Origin: an uncultured Porphyromonadaceae bacterium
GTDB lineage: Bacteria > Bacteroidota > Bacteroidia > Bacteroidales > Muribaculaceae
Length of the DNA: 10,157 nucleotides
Reading direction: 5' to 3'
Assembly (NCBI GenBank): GCA_937901905.1
Contig: CALDIF010000006.1
Location: 1-10,157 of the forward strand
Shown: piece after piece, positions 1 to 6,607 of the stretch
Layout: each line of letters begins with the position of its first letter
How positions within the stretch are numbered: the first letter of the stretch is position 1
The notes under the pieces: generated by a model
Database searches by the model: none
Seen by the model: only the letters and a program-made list of their open reading frames with translations
Told to the model about the DNA's origin: nothing
Position numbers and translations under genes: made by a program

Positions 1-2
1 TC

Positions 3-2255
3 GGCAGTTACACGCCACTTTCAACGGTGCAGCTTGGCAACCTGCCATTCCTGCGTGAGTTGGATTTGCGTAACACCACCGCATCGAGCGTTGACGCAAG
101 CGGTTGTCCCCGTATTGAGAGCATCTTGGCGACTGGCAGCGTACTGACCAGTTGCACCCTTGCCGAGACATCGCCTATCAGCACGTTGTCATTGCCGGAC
201 ACGATTACCGAATTGCAGTTCATCAACATACCAAACCTGTCCTATCCCGGTGGCATGACCATTGCCGGCATGGATAACATGACGCGTCTCATGGTGAGCG
301 GAAGCCCGAAGATAGATGCCATGACCCTTATCAACGGCATCTTGCTGTCGAGCAACCTGCAAGCCATCGGTTTGCGTGACGTGAACATCACGGCAAGCGT
401 GAGCATCCTGCGCAGTCTGATGGCGACGCACGCCTTTGGCCTTGACGCTAACGGCAACGACATTTCATCCGACAAAGGCAGTGACGGTAAAGGTGTGAGG
501 TGTTCGGGCTTGACAGGTCGCTGGGTACTCCGCGAACTCATTGAGGACAGCGAGTACCAGACCCTTGCAGCCTACTTCCCTGCTCTTGAACTCTACAACT
601 CGCAGTACACAATGATAGAGTTTGACGATACATTAGAGTTTGACGGCAATATCCGTAACCTCGACAACAACACCATTGACGGCGAGGGCAACGGCTATGA
701 GCCAAGCGGACACATCACCAAGTTACAGAGTCAGATGCATGTCTATAAAGGCACGTTCAACGAGAACAGTAACAAGATGCAGTTGGAGCAGGTGAGCGAC
801 AGCGACCTGTACCACCTTGCCAACGGTCTTGACTGTGACATCACCGACACCAACGGCGCAGGTTACGACCTGTTCTTGGGTGTTCCTCACTATTGGTACA
901 AAGGTATCAATGACTATGTGAACAACAAGAAGTACACCGCTTTCTCTACAGAGGTGACCGAGCCACGTTCAACGGCACGCAACATCAACCGTGACACGCT
1001 TGGCAATCTCCTGTTGAGAGGCTGGTCGAGTGTCTATGTCGAGAATTTCAACGTCGGTGACGCGTTCGATGCTGACAATCTGACAGCCAGCAGTGCCAAC
1101 AACGTCTATAGCATGGACGTAGAGAACATGAAACAAGTGCGCTGGCCTGGTATCAACAGCAACATGATTGGCGGTCTGTTCCTTGACAAGGACGGAAAGG
1201 TTCTGAGTGCCGTCACCACCTACATCACACATGCACTGAGCGACTTCGTGCAGGGTGAGTATGTGTTCGTTTCAGTACCAGCCAATGCAGTTACGTTTGT
1301 CTTCACTACCCCTAACGGCTACGATGATGTGGAGTGTATTGCCGTTGACAGCGACGCAATAGAAGCCATTGAACCCGACTGGGTGGAACATGACTTCACG
1401 CTGATAGGCTGTTACAAGGCGAGCGTTGACAACCTCATGCGCTTGCGCTCCATCAGCGGTGTTGCTCCAAAACGAGGCACAGGCACATCTACCACCTCCA
1501 GTTACTGGAATTATGATGCCAACGGTGACTTGACGGTAGGACTGCCACAGGCAGGAACGAGCATGAACTTCACCTGTAAGGACTTCCAAAACCTTGCGAA
1601 GTGTCGTGGTGCCGGTTATCAAGTTGTGGATTACGAGATGCACAAGGACATGGCACAGTTATGGATGGCTATCCATGGCCGCAGGAACTCGCAGGGCGTG
1701 AACGGTACAGGCGTTGGCGTAGGTACGAATACAGGTGGAACCGACAGCACCAGCGAGCCGTCACCATTCAGAGAGACCGCGAGCGGCAGACCTCGCACGA
1801 TGGGACTTGAAGACTGGTGGGGCAACGTATCAGAATGGATGGACAACGTGGCATTGAACATTCCGAGTTACGATGCTTTCTACAAGAACAGGAGCGTTGC
1901 GCCTACTGGCAGTCCTGTCAACGCAGTTTGGCATATCAAGATGCCCGACGGCAGCGAGCGCACCGTGCAGGGTATCACCAACAGCGGCGACAACCAAGAA
2001 ATTGCCCGAATGAAACACGGACGTTTCTGCGATGTGATACCGAGCAAATGCGTTACCAACAGCAGCATGAACACATACTATTGTGATGCTCAATGGTACA
2101 CCGCCTCGGGTGGGCGTTGTGTGCTTCGCTCCGGCGACAGCACGAGCGCGTACAGCGGCTTCGTGTTCTGCAACGCGTATGGCGATGCTTCGCTCTCGAG
2201 CACCAGCCGCGGCTCTCGGCTTGCCTTCAGGGGCGAAATCGAGTTCGTTGAGTAG
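3..2255 (+). CDS. DGR-diversified phage tail adhesin / receptor-binding protein, 5' end missing
   Basis: The frame is open from base 3, so the gene begins left of the window; 750 residues are visible. The first ~130 residues look like irregular leucine-rich repeats (motifs such as LRELDLRNT and LPDTITELQF). The C-terminal third resembles the C-type-lectin/formylglycine-generating-enzyme fold: GLEDWWGNVSEW near visible residue 600 is the hallmark, and the end runs GGRCVLRSG...GSRLAFRG. That ending is where DGR variable proteins place their diversified ligand-binding residues, and an adenine-rich template repeat and DGR reverse transcriptase follow directly. The inferred role is host-surface receptor binding at the phage tail tip or fibre, with the lectin fold presenting variable side chains. 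The GTG at 27 is an internal codon, not the start. The fold and DGR target call are firm; the exact tail location is inference. Confidence 0.86.
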   Translation, partial: GSYTPLSTVQLGNLPFLRELDLRNTTASSVDASGCPRIESILATGSVLTSCTLAETSPISTLSLPDTITELQFINIPNLSYPGGMTIAGMDNMTRLMVSGSPKIDAMTLINGILLSSNLQAIGLRDVNITASVSILRSLMATHAFGLDANGNDISSDKGSDGKGVRCSGLTGRWVLRELIEDSEYQTLAAYFPALELYNSQYTMIEFDDTLEFDGNIRNLDNNTIDGEGNGYEPSGHITKLQSQMHVYKGTFNENSNKMQLEQVSDSDLYHLANGLDCDITDTNGAGYDLFLGVPHYWYKGINDYVNNKKYTAFSTEVTEPRSTARNINRDTLGNLLLRGWSSVYVENFNVGDAFDADNLTASSANNVYSMDVENMKQVRWPGINSNMIGGLFLDKDGKVLSAVTTYITHALSDFVQGEYVFVSVPANAVTFVFTTPNGYDDVECIAVDSDAIEAIEPDWVEHDFTLIGCYKASVDNLMRLRSISGVAPKRGTGTSTTSSYWNYDANGDLTVGLPQAGTSMNFTCKDFQNLAKCRGAGYQVVDYEMHKDMAQLWMAIHGRRNSQGVNGTGVGVGTNTGGTDSTSEPSPFRETASGRPRTMGLEDWWGNVSEWMDNVALNIPSYDAFYKNRSVAPTGSPVNAVWHIKMPDGSERTVQGITNSGDNQEIARMKHGRFCDVIPSKCVTNSSMNTYYCDAQWYTASGGRCVLRSGDSTSAYSGFVFCNAYGDASLSSTSRGSRLAFRGEIEFVE
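2121..2232 (+). repeat. DGR variable region (VR)
   Basis: This is the last part of the adhesin reading frame. Aligned without gaps at an offset of 310 bases to the template repeat at 2431-2542, it shares GCG, GGCTTCGTG, paired TCG codons and a 12-base exact block GGCTCTCGGCTT (2211-2222) that would serve as the initiation-of-mutagenic-homing end. By hand count about 20 of 32 template adenines are changed here, but so are about 19 of 79 other bases. The changed codons encode D, S, T, Y, F, G, L, R and A opposite template asparagines, as in diversified lectin surfaces. Confidence 0.78.
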
Positions 2256-2276
2256 TGAGCGAAAACGGCAAAGCGC

Positions 2277-2311
2277 AGAGTGAGAGTCGCCGAAAGGCGG
2301 CTGCTCACTCT
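2277..2311 (+). other. VR-downstream hairpin with GAAA tetraloop
   Basis: AGAGTGAG (2277-2284) pairs with CTCACTCT (2304-2311). The inner arm AGTCGCC (2285-2291) pairs with GGCGGCT (2296-2302) through one G-U pair around a GAAA loop, leaving G2303 bulged. That gives a 15-bp stem starting 22 bases after the adhesin stop. Hairpins or cruciforms with GRNA loops just after the VR are known to promote retrohoming in the Bordetella phage DGR, so this probably marks the recipient site. It lacks a T-run, so it is not an obvious terminator. Confidence 0.7.
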
Positions 2312-2317
2312 CCCTTT

Positions 2318-2340
2318 AGCCGCGTCAGCGGCTCGATTTT
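2318..2340 (+). terminator. Second hairpin with short T-run, possible terminator of the adhesin transcript
   Basis: AGCCGC (2318-2323) and GCGGCT (2328-2333) form a perfect 6-bp stem with a GTCA loop, followed by CGATTTT. It could be a weak intrinsic terminator after the adhesin gene, or part of the retrohoming structure with the stronger hairpin just upstream. Confidence 0.45.
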
Positions 2341-2383
2341 GAAAATATTTCGTCGGAAAAAGCTCCGTTTGGGAAATTTGCAG

Positions 2384-2391
2384 TATCTTTG
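2384..2391 (+). promoter_or_regulatory. Promoter -7 element for the TR / RT transcript
   Basis: TATCTTTG matches the Bacteroidetes -7 consensus TAnnTTTG. It stands about 40 bases before the template repeat, and the bases after it (GCCGCCGAATTA) resemble those after the element at 4109. No clean -33 TTTG is visible at the usual 19-21 base spacing, so strength is uncertain. It would drive the TR RNA and probably the reverse transcriptase. Confidence 0.5.
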
Positions 2392-2430
2392 CCGCCGAAT
2401 TAAGGCGGAACACCCCATTGTGGTCGTGTT

Positions 2431-2542
2431 GTGGCGCGGTCCGGGAACAACAACAATGCGAACTACGGCTTCGTGAACGTGAATGCGAACAACGCTTCCT
2501 CGAACTCGAATAGCAACAACGGCTCTCGGCTTAATTTCAAGG
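2431..2542 (+). ncRNA. DGR template repeat (TR)
   Basis: This is an adenine-rich block with many AAC/AAT codon-like triplets when read in the register of the adhesin C-terminus; that reading gives RSGNNNNANYGFV and ends NNGSRLNF, the typical asparagine-rich template of a lectin-fold DGR target. It sits between the adhesin and the reverse transcriptase. In a DGR the TR RNA is reverse transcribed with adenine-specific errors and the cDNA replaces the VR. The short open frame through it (2431-2661) is a by-product of the homology, not a gene. Note the non-adenine differences from the VR. Confidence 0.82.
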
Positions 2543-2750
2543 TACACCGCCCATGTTTCAGCGTGGGTATGGTTGTTAATCGTTCCTCTACGTCGGCGAC
2601 GTGTCGTCATGACGCACGTACGAGGGGTGAGAGCCTCGGCAATCCTTGTGAAGGAAGTTAATTTACCTCACAAGAAAGCCGGAACAAAAGAAATGTGGCA
2701 TATTGCCGGTAGCGCAAGCGACAGTGACGAGCCACAAGACCCTGAAGGCA
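2543..2750 (+). ncRNA. TR-RT spacer, probable structured part of the DGR RNA
   Basis: These 208 bases hold no credible gene. They contain inverted repeats: TACGT/ACGTA arms flanked by CCTC/GAGG around 2585-2630, and CTTGTGA (2645-2651) with TCACAAG (2668-2674), extended by GG/CC across a bulge. In the Bordetella DGR the spacer following TR is part of the RNA and is required for cDNA priming, so a similar role is inferred here. Confidence 0.42.
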
Positions 2751-4049
2751 ATGAGACGATATGGAAACATGATACCGTTAATCATCGAGCAGGGTAACAT
2801 GAGCGCCAGCTTTGATGATGTGCTCGGCGACTTGAAAAACGAGAGCCGCAAGGCGACCTTGCGTGCAAAGAAGCAGGACATCATCGACCGATTAGCAGCC
2901 GCCATCCGTGACGGCTCTTTTCGTATCACCCACGTCCATGAGATGGAAGTCACCGATGGCCCCAAGCGGCGCATCGTGCAGGCACCGCCCGTCATCCAGC
3001 GCATAGGGTGCCATGCCATCATGAACATCGTGGACAGGTATTGCTACAAGTCTATCATACCCACTTCGGCGGCAAGCATCAAAGGCAGGGGAATGCACTA
3101 CCTGCACAAGATAGTGAGCGATGACCTGCGGCTGCACCCCGATGAGACAACCTACTTCTACAAGTGCGACATCAAGAAGTTCTACGAGAGCATTGACCAA
3201 GACATCATGTTCGAGTGCGTCTGCCGGTATATCAAAGACCCTGTATTGCTGCCGATACTGGAGAACTTTGTCCGCGTCATGCCGTCGGGCTTGGCCATCG
3301 GTCTGCGCTCATCGCAATGCTTCGGCAATATCTTACTGGACAGCGTTGACCATTTCATGAAAGAGGTGGTCAAGGTGAAGTATTACTACCGCTACTGCGA
3401 TGACATAGTGATGCTGCACCACGACAAGAAAATTCTTTGGCTGTGGCGTGACATCCTCGTTGACCGACTCGCCGCTCTCAAATTGAGAGTGAAAGAGGGT
3501 GAGGTGGTGCGACCTGTCAGTGATGGGCTGGACTTCCTCGGCTACGTCCACTTCGGCACACATTCTTTATTGCGCAAGCGAGTGAAGAAGAAGTTTGCCC
3601 GGCACATGGCGAAAGTCAAGAGTCGCAAGAGACGTGTCGCCCTCATGGGTTCATTCAAGGGCATGGCAGCACATGGAGACTGCAATCATTTATACGAAAC
3701 AATAACAGGCAATCAAATGAAAAAGTTCAGCGAGATGGGCGTGACCTACACGCCGGCCGACGGAAAGAAGCGTTTCCCTGGCAAGATGATGCGCCTCGGC
3801 GCGATAGTAAACAAAACCATTGAAGTCCACGACTACGAGAGCGGCATCAAGACCAGCCAGGGCGAAGACCGCTATGTCGTGAGTTTCTTCGACCCACAGA
3901 CAAAGGAGTGGGGCAAGTTCTTTACCGCAAGCGAGGAGATGAAAAACATTCTCGACCAAATAAGCGACATCGAGGACGGCTTCCCCTTTGAGACAACCAT
4001 CATCAGCGAGGTGTTCGACGGCAACAAGGTCAAGTACAAGTTCTCGTAA
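2751..4049 (+). CDS. Diversity-generating retroelement reverse transcriptase with C-terminal extension
   Basis: This 432-residue protein copies the TR RNA into mutated cDNA used to rewrite the adhesin VR. The start at ATG 2751 gives MRRYGN, a common opening of DGR reverse transcriptases; the frame stays open upstream to a TTG at 2703, which is less plausible. Catalytic residues are visible: Asp140 in KCDIKKFYESID and the Y215-C-D-D218 box. I183-G-L-R-S-S-Q189 fits the [IVL]GxxxSQ motif that separates DGR enzymes from group II intron and retron enzymes. From about residue 323 to 432 there is an extension beyond the usual core, containing GKFFTASEEM and DGFPFETT; I recall similar tails on other Bacteroidales DGR enzymes, but its function is unknown to me. 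No Avd gene lies beside it. Confidence 0.96.
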   Translation: MRRYGNMIPLIIEQGNMSASFDDVLGDLKNESRKATLRAKKQDIIDRLAAAIRDGSFRITHVHEMEVTDGPKRRIVQAPPVIQRIGCHAIMNIVDRYCYKSIIPTSAASIKGRGMHYLHKIVSDDLRLHPDETTYFYKCDIKKFYESIDQDIMFECVCRYIKDPVLLPILENFVRVMPSGLAIGLRSSQCFGNILLDSVDHFMKEVVKVKYYYRYCDDIVMLHHDKKILWLWRDILVDRLAALKLRVKEGEVVRPVSDGLDFLGYVHFGTHSLLRKRVKKKFARHMAKVKSRKRRVALMGSFKGMAAHGDCNHLYETITGNQMKKFSEMGVTYTPADGKKRFPGKMMRLGAIVNKTIEVHDYESGIKTSQGEDRYVVSFFDPQTKEWGKFFTASEEMKNILDQISDIEDGFPFETTIISEVFDGNKVKYKFS

Positions 4050-4069
4050 CTGCAAGGTGGGGTGCAGTC

Positions 4070-4116
4070 AAGAATTTGCCGTTTCGTGAAATCAGCCGTA
4101 TTTTGTCCTATCTTTG
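4070..4116 (+). promoter_or_regulatory. Promoter region of the DUF4376-like gene
   Basis: TATCTTTG (4109-4116) matches the Bacteroidetes -7 element, with GTTTCG at 4081-4086 as a possible -33 element. AAGAATTTGCCGTTTCGT begins at 4070, and the same 18 bases begin at 4697 before the holin gene, in both cases 39 bases ahead of the -7 box. The start codon follows 31 bases after the -7 element. Confidence 0.6.
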
Positions 4117-4147
4117 CGCCGTAATTACTTCATAATTTGCGCAAGAT

Positions 4148-4633
4148 ATGGAAAAGATTTACGGCGCCGTTGAGCGTTTCGACGGCATTCAGAAGATAGG
4201 CAGAACCACCTACGAGGTGTTCTACGGCCTCGGTGAGGACGAGCAAGGCAAGTACCAATGGCGACATACCCTGTCGTTCAAGCCGCCGTTTGATTACGTC
4301 AAGGACATGGTGTTGTCGCAGATCAATGCGAACACACAAGAGAAAATCACATCGGGCTTCAAGTGGGACGACACCCTCGTTTGGCTCAGCGAGGCGAACC
4401 AGTTGAACTACGCCCGTGACTTCCTCGTTGCCTCATACCTGCATGAGCAGGGTGAGCAGTTGGAGTTACCCACCTACAAGTTCGGCACCGACGAGACCCC
4501 CATTTACTACACGTTCCAAACCTTCGAGGAGTTCAAGGCGTTCAGCGCGGCGTGGGCGAAGCACATCAGCGATACCGTGCGCGATGGCTGGCACGAGAAG
4601 GCGAATGTTGATTGGTCGGGGTATTATCTTTAA
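4148..4633 (+). CDS. Small phage protein resembling DUF4376, possible tail-fibre assembly or tail accessory protein
   Basis: This is a 161-residue soluble protein with no signal peptide or membrane segment. The ATG at 4148 follows its own promoter. The central and C-terminal part follows the pattern I associate with DUF4376-type phage proteins: 'ITSGFKWDD', then a Gln/Asn-containing stretch around NQLNYARDFL, a short Pro-rich link, and a terminal helix with TFEEFKAFSAAW. Proteins of this kind are commonly found near tail fibre genes. Its position just after the adhesin/DGR module and before lysis suits a tail accessory role, but this is inference from a weak resemblance. It is not Avd: it lacks the length and helical pattern of that four-helix protein. 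The CDS itself is firm: good promoter, terminator directly after, codon use like its neighbours. Confidence 0.72.
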   Translation: MEKIYGAVERFDGIQKIGRTTYEVFYGLGEDEQGKYQWRHTLSFKPPFDYVKDMVLSQINANTQEKITSGFKWDDTLVWLSEANQLNYARDFLVASYLHEQGEQLELPTYKFGTDETPIYYTFQTFEEFKAFSAAWAKHISDTVRDGWHEKANVDWSGYYL

Positions 4634-4646
4634 TCATCTAAAAAGC

Positions 4647-4686
4647 AAAGGTTAAGCGCATTTAACATGGGTGCGCTTGCCTTTTT
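4647..4686 (+). terminator. Intrinsic terminator after the DUF4376-like gene
   Basis: AAGCGCA (4654-4660) pairs with TGCGCTT (4672-4678); AAAGG (4647-4651) extends the stem with CCTTT (4680-4684) across a small internal loop, and the descending arm runs into TTTTT (4682-4686). It begins 14 bases after the stop codon. Confidence 0.78.
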
Positions 4687-4696
4687 ATGCTTGTCA

Positions 4697-4743
4697 AAGA
4701 ATTTGCCGTTTCGTCGAAACGGCATTTTTTCCGCCTACTTTTG
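4697..4743 (+). promoter_or_regulatory. Promoter of the lysis operon, with a perfect palindrome over its -33 region
   Basis: TACTTTTG (4736-4743) matches TAnnTTTG. The upstream part repeats the region at 4070. The palindrome GCCGTTTCGTCGAAACGGC (4705-4723) is a 9-bp perfect inverted repeat around one T, followed by ATTTTTT. It may be an operator covering the -33 region, or a second terminator hairpin. The transcript would begin close to 4750, about 28 bases ahead of the holin start. Confidence 0.6.
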
Positions 4744-4777
4744 TCAGTACGATAACAACAACCAACAAAATACGATT

Positions 4778-5287
4778 ATGACAGACTTTGTAAACTTTTG
4801 GAAGGCGGCATTTGTCGCCATTGGTGGGTGGCTCGGCTGGCTGATAGGTGAGTTTGAGCCGACATTCCCCTTAATCATCGTGGCTATCATCTTCATCGTG
4901 TACGACGCTTATACGGCCTACTGCCTCGACAAGCGCGTCAAGAAGAAGTACCCCGACAAAGCGAAACGCACGGCCGCGAAGTTCACGAGTTTCGCTTTCG
5001 GCAAGGTCATCACCACCACAATCCCCAAGCGGCTTGCGCTGATACTGCTTGCGTACCTCGTCGAGCACTGGGTGTTCCTCCATGTGGAAATTCCGCTATC
5101 GTACATCGTCACAGGTGTCATCTGCTTCGAGCAAGCCTGGTCAATCATGGAGAACGAGAGCAGTTGCCGTGGCGAAGCCGATAGCCGCTTTTGGCGATGG
5201 TTGCAGAAAATCATGGTAGATAAGACTGCGAGACATTTCGACATTGACTTGAATGATTTAAAGGAGGAAGAGCATGAAGACAATTAA
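4778..5287 (+). CDS. Phage holin (holin_4_1-like)
   Basis: This 169-residue membrane protein should form inner-membrane lesions that release or activate the endolysin. The ATG at 4778 (MTDFVNFWKAAF) is chosen because an earlier ATG at 4667 lies inside the upstream terminator and ahead of the promoter. Hydrophobic segments are visible near residues 8-23 (AFVAIGGWLGWLIG), 28-48 (LIIVAIIFIVYDAY), 87-100 (RLALILLAYLVEHW) and 105-120 (LSYIVTGVICFEQAW), followed by SIMENE, a motif seen in Bacteroidetes/Firmicutes holins of this class. The tail is charged and acidic (DLKEEEHEDN). It overlaps the endolysin start by 14 bases, and the endolysin ribosome-binding site lies within its last codons, so the two are translationally coupled. 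Confidence 0.82.
   Translation: MTDFVNFWKAAFVAIGGWLGWLIGEFEPTFPLIIVAIIFIVYDAYTAYCLDKRVKKKYPDKAKRTAAKFTSFAFGKVITTTIPKRLALILLAYLVEHWVFLHVEIPLSYIVTGVICFEQAWSIMENESSCRGEADSRFWRWLQKIMVDKTARHFDIDLNDLKEEEHEDN
5261..5267 (+). promoter_or_regulatory. Strong Shine-Dalgarno for the endolysin
   Basis: AAGGAGG stands six bases before the ATG at 5274, inside the holin coding sequence. It is the only canonical strong ribosome-binding site I see ahead of a gene here; Bacteroidales genes usually lack one. Confidence 0.75.
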
Positions 5288-6071
5288 GAGAGGGAGCAAG
5301 GGCGACGAGGTAGTGACCTTGCAGAAAGCATTAGGCATTACTGCTGACGGCGACTTCGGTCCCAAGACCGAAGCTGCTGTAAAGGAGTATCAGGCGGCTC
5401 ATGGGCTGACTGCCGACGGCATCGTTGGTGCGAAGACATGGGCAGCATTAGGCATCGCTGACAGCAAGTGCGTTGATCCGAGTGTGATATACGCACCTCT
5501 GTCGTGCTGCATCACGAGAACTCCAAATAGAACGATAAGATACTTGGCTATCCACTACACAGCTGGAGGCAGTTCTGCGGCTGGCAGAGCAAAATCCATG
5601 AAGAGCGGTTGGGAGAAGTCCAAGAGGGCGAGTGCCGACTTTGGTGTTGATGACCGCGACATGGTTCAATTCAACCCCGATGTCAGGAACTACAGGTGCT
5701 GGAGTGTCGGCGACCCAAAGAACAAGTACAGCGGTGGCGGCCAGCTCTACGGCATCGCAACCAATTCCAACACAATCTCGATAGAGATTTGCTCGTCGAT
5801 TAAGAGTGGCTATGATGTGTCTAAAGCCAACCATGAGGGATGGTATTATACCGATGCTGCACTTGCCAATGCTGCAAAGCTGGCGAAGATCTTGATGAAG
5901 AAGTTTAACATACCCATCGAGCGTGTAGTACGCCACTACGACATTTCGGGCAAGGTTTGCCCCGGCATTATCGGCTGGAATAACGCCACAATCTACACCA
6001 AAGAGGGCAAGGCAACCAGCCAAAAGAACAACAGTGCTAAGTGGGAGGAATTCAAAAAGCGATTGCTATGA
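5274..6071 (+). CDS. Endolysin: N-acetylmuramoyl-L-alanine amidase with N-terminal peptidoglycan-binding domain
   Basis: This 265-residue enzyme cleaves the amide bond between N-acetylmuramic acid and L-alanine in peptidoglycan, for lysis. Residues ~4-61 are a PG_binding_1 domain (GSKGDEVVTLQKAL, then DGDFGPKTEAAVKEYQ and DGIVGAKTWAAL). Residues ~86-240 are an Amidase_2 domain; the zinc ligands are probably His94 (IHYTAG), His221 (RHYD) and Cys229 (KVCPG), with GIATNSNTISIEIC in the core. No signal peptide is evident, so export depends on the holin. It overlaps the holin by 14 bases upstream and the next gene by 4 bases (ATGA) downstream. Domain order, with the binding module first, is common in phage endolysins. 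Confidence 0.94.
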   Translation: MKTIKRGSKGDEVVTLQKALGITADGDFGPKTEAAVKEYQAAHGLTADGIVGAKTWAALGIADSKCVDPSVIYAPLSCCITRTPNRTIRYLAIHYTAGGSSAAGRAKSMKSGWEKSKRASADFGVDDRDMVQFNPDVRNYRCWSVGDPKNKYSGGGQLYGIATNSNTISIEICSSIKSGYDVSKANHEGWYYTDAALANAAKLAKILMKKFNIPIERVVRHYDISGKVCPGIIGWNNATIYTKEGKATSQKNNSAKWEEFKKRLL

Positions 6072-6553
6072 GACACCAAATTATATTTTTGTGCGCCCTC
6101 ATGTTGGCTCTTGTCGGTTGCAAGTCCCCTCGTGAGGTAGTGAAAGAAGTCACCATCATAGAAACGCACGACAGCATCCACTTCGTCCATGACACGTTGT
6201 ACTTCGACGTGCCGGTGCAGACGGCGCAGATCGTGACGCATGACTCAACGAGCGTGCTTGAGAATGACTATGCCATGAGCCAAGTCAAGGTGAACAAAGA
6301 CGGCACGCTGTCGCACAAGCTGGAAACCAAGCCGCAGAGTGTGCCGGTTCCGTTTGAGAAGCCGGTGGAAACGAAAACTCAGGTCATCCACAAAGATAAA
6401 CGTGTCGAGGTTCCTGTGCCGGTGGAAAAGAAACTCACGCCATGGGAGAAGTTCCGCATGGATGCGTTTTGGTGGCTACTGGGCGCGACTGCATTAAGTG
6501 TCGGAGTAATCTTCCGAAAGCCATTGTTCGCCCTCGTGAGGCGATTTATATAA
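6068..6553 (+). CDS. Putative unimolecular spanin (lipoprotein with C-terminal membrane segment)
   Basis: This 161-residue protein probably completes lysis by fusing inner and outer membranes. The start is the ATG at 6068, overlapping the endolysin stop as ATGA; it gives a short positive start (MRHQ), a hydrophobic stretch and lipobox LVGC with Cys18, so a mature outer-membrane lipoprotein is expected. The middle is a charged, Val/Pro-rich periplasmic region with VPVPFEKPVETKTQV-type segments. Residues ~141-157 (WWLLGATALSVGVIF) form one C-terminal membrane helix followed by basic residues. N-terminal lipoylation plus a C-terminal inner-membrane anchor is the u-spanin layout known from phage T1 gp11. 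Spanin function is inferred from topology and position after holin and endolysin; I do not recognise a sequence family. Confidence 0.68.
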   Translation: MRHQIIFLCALMLALVGCKSPREVVKEVTIIETHDSIHFVHDTLYFDVPVQTAQIVTHDSTSVLENDYAMSQVKVNKDGTLSHKLETKPQSVPVPFEKPVETKTQVIHKDKRVEVPVPVEKKLTPWEKFRMDAFWWLLGATALSVGVIFRKPLFALVRRFI

Positions 6554-6566
6554 GGTATAGAAACGA

Positions 6567-6602
6567 ACAGCCCCACTCGCGACGAGCAGGGGCTGTGTCT
6601 TT
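6567..6602. terminator. Terminator between the convergent lysis and toxin-antitoxin operons
   Basis: ACAGCCCC (6567-6574) and GGGGCTGT (6589-6596) form an 8-bp perfect stem; CTCG/CGAG inside the loop extends it. T-rich bases follow on both strands, though the runs are short. It lies between stop codons of genes on opposite strands and probably serves both. Confidence 0.65.
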
Positions 6603-6607
6603 GCAAA

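Noticed and set aside
2255..2476. 73-codon plus-strand frame after the adhesin
   Set aside because: It spans two hairpins, the TR promoter box and part of the TR, so it is not a gene.
2431..2661. Open frame running through the TR and encoding an Asn-rich peptide
   Set aside because: It is open because TR mirrors the adhesin coding sequence; it has no ribosome-binding site and runs into the structured spacer.
2703..2750. Longer reverse transcriptase start at TTG 2703
   Set aside because: The ATG at 2751 gives the MRRYGN opening typical of DGR enzymes; the extra residues match nothing in the family.
4049..4068. Short hairpin ACTGCA/TGCAGT after the RT gene as a terminator
   Set aside because: The stem is only 6 bp and no T-run follows, so it is too weak to call.
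4667..4777. N-terminal extension of the holin frame
   Set aside because: It starts inside the upstream terminator and ahead of the promoter at 4736-4743.
5448..6023. 191-codon minus-strand frame opposite the endolysin
   Set aside because: It is a shadow of a well-supported amidase gene with clear domains on the plus strand.
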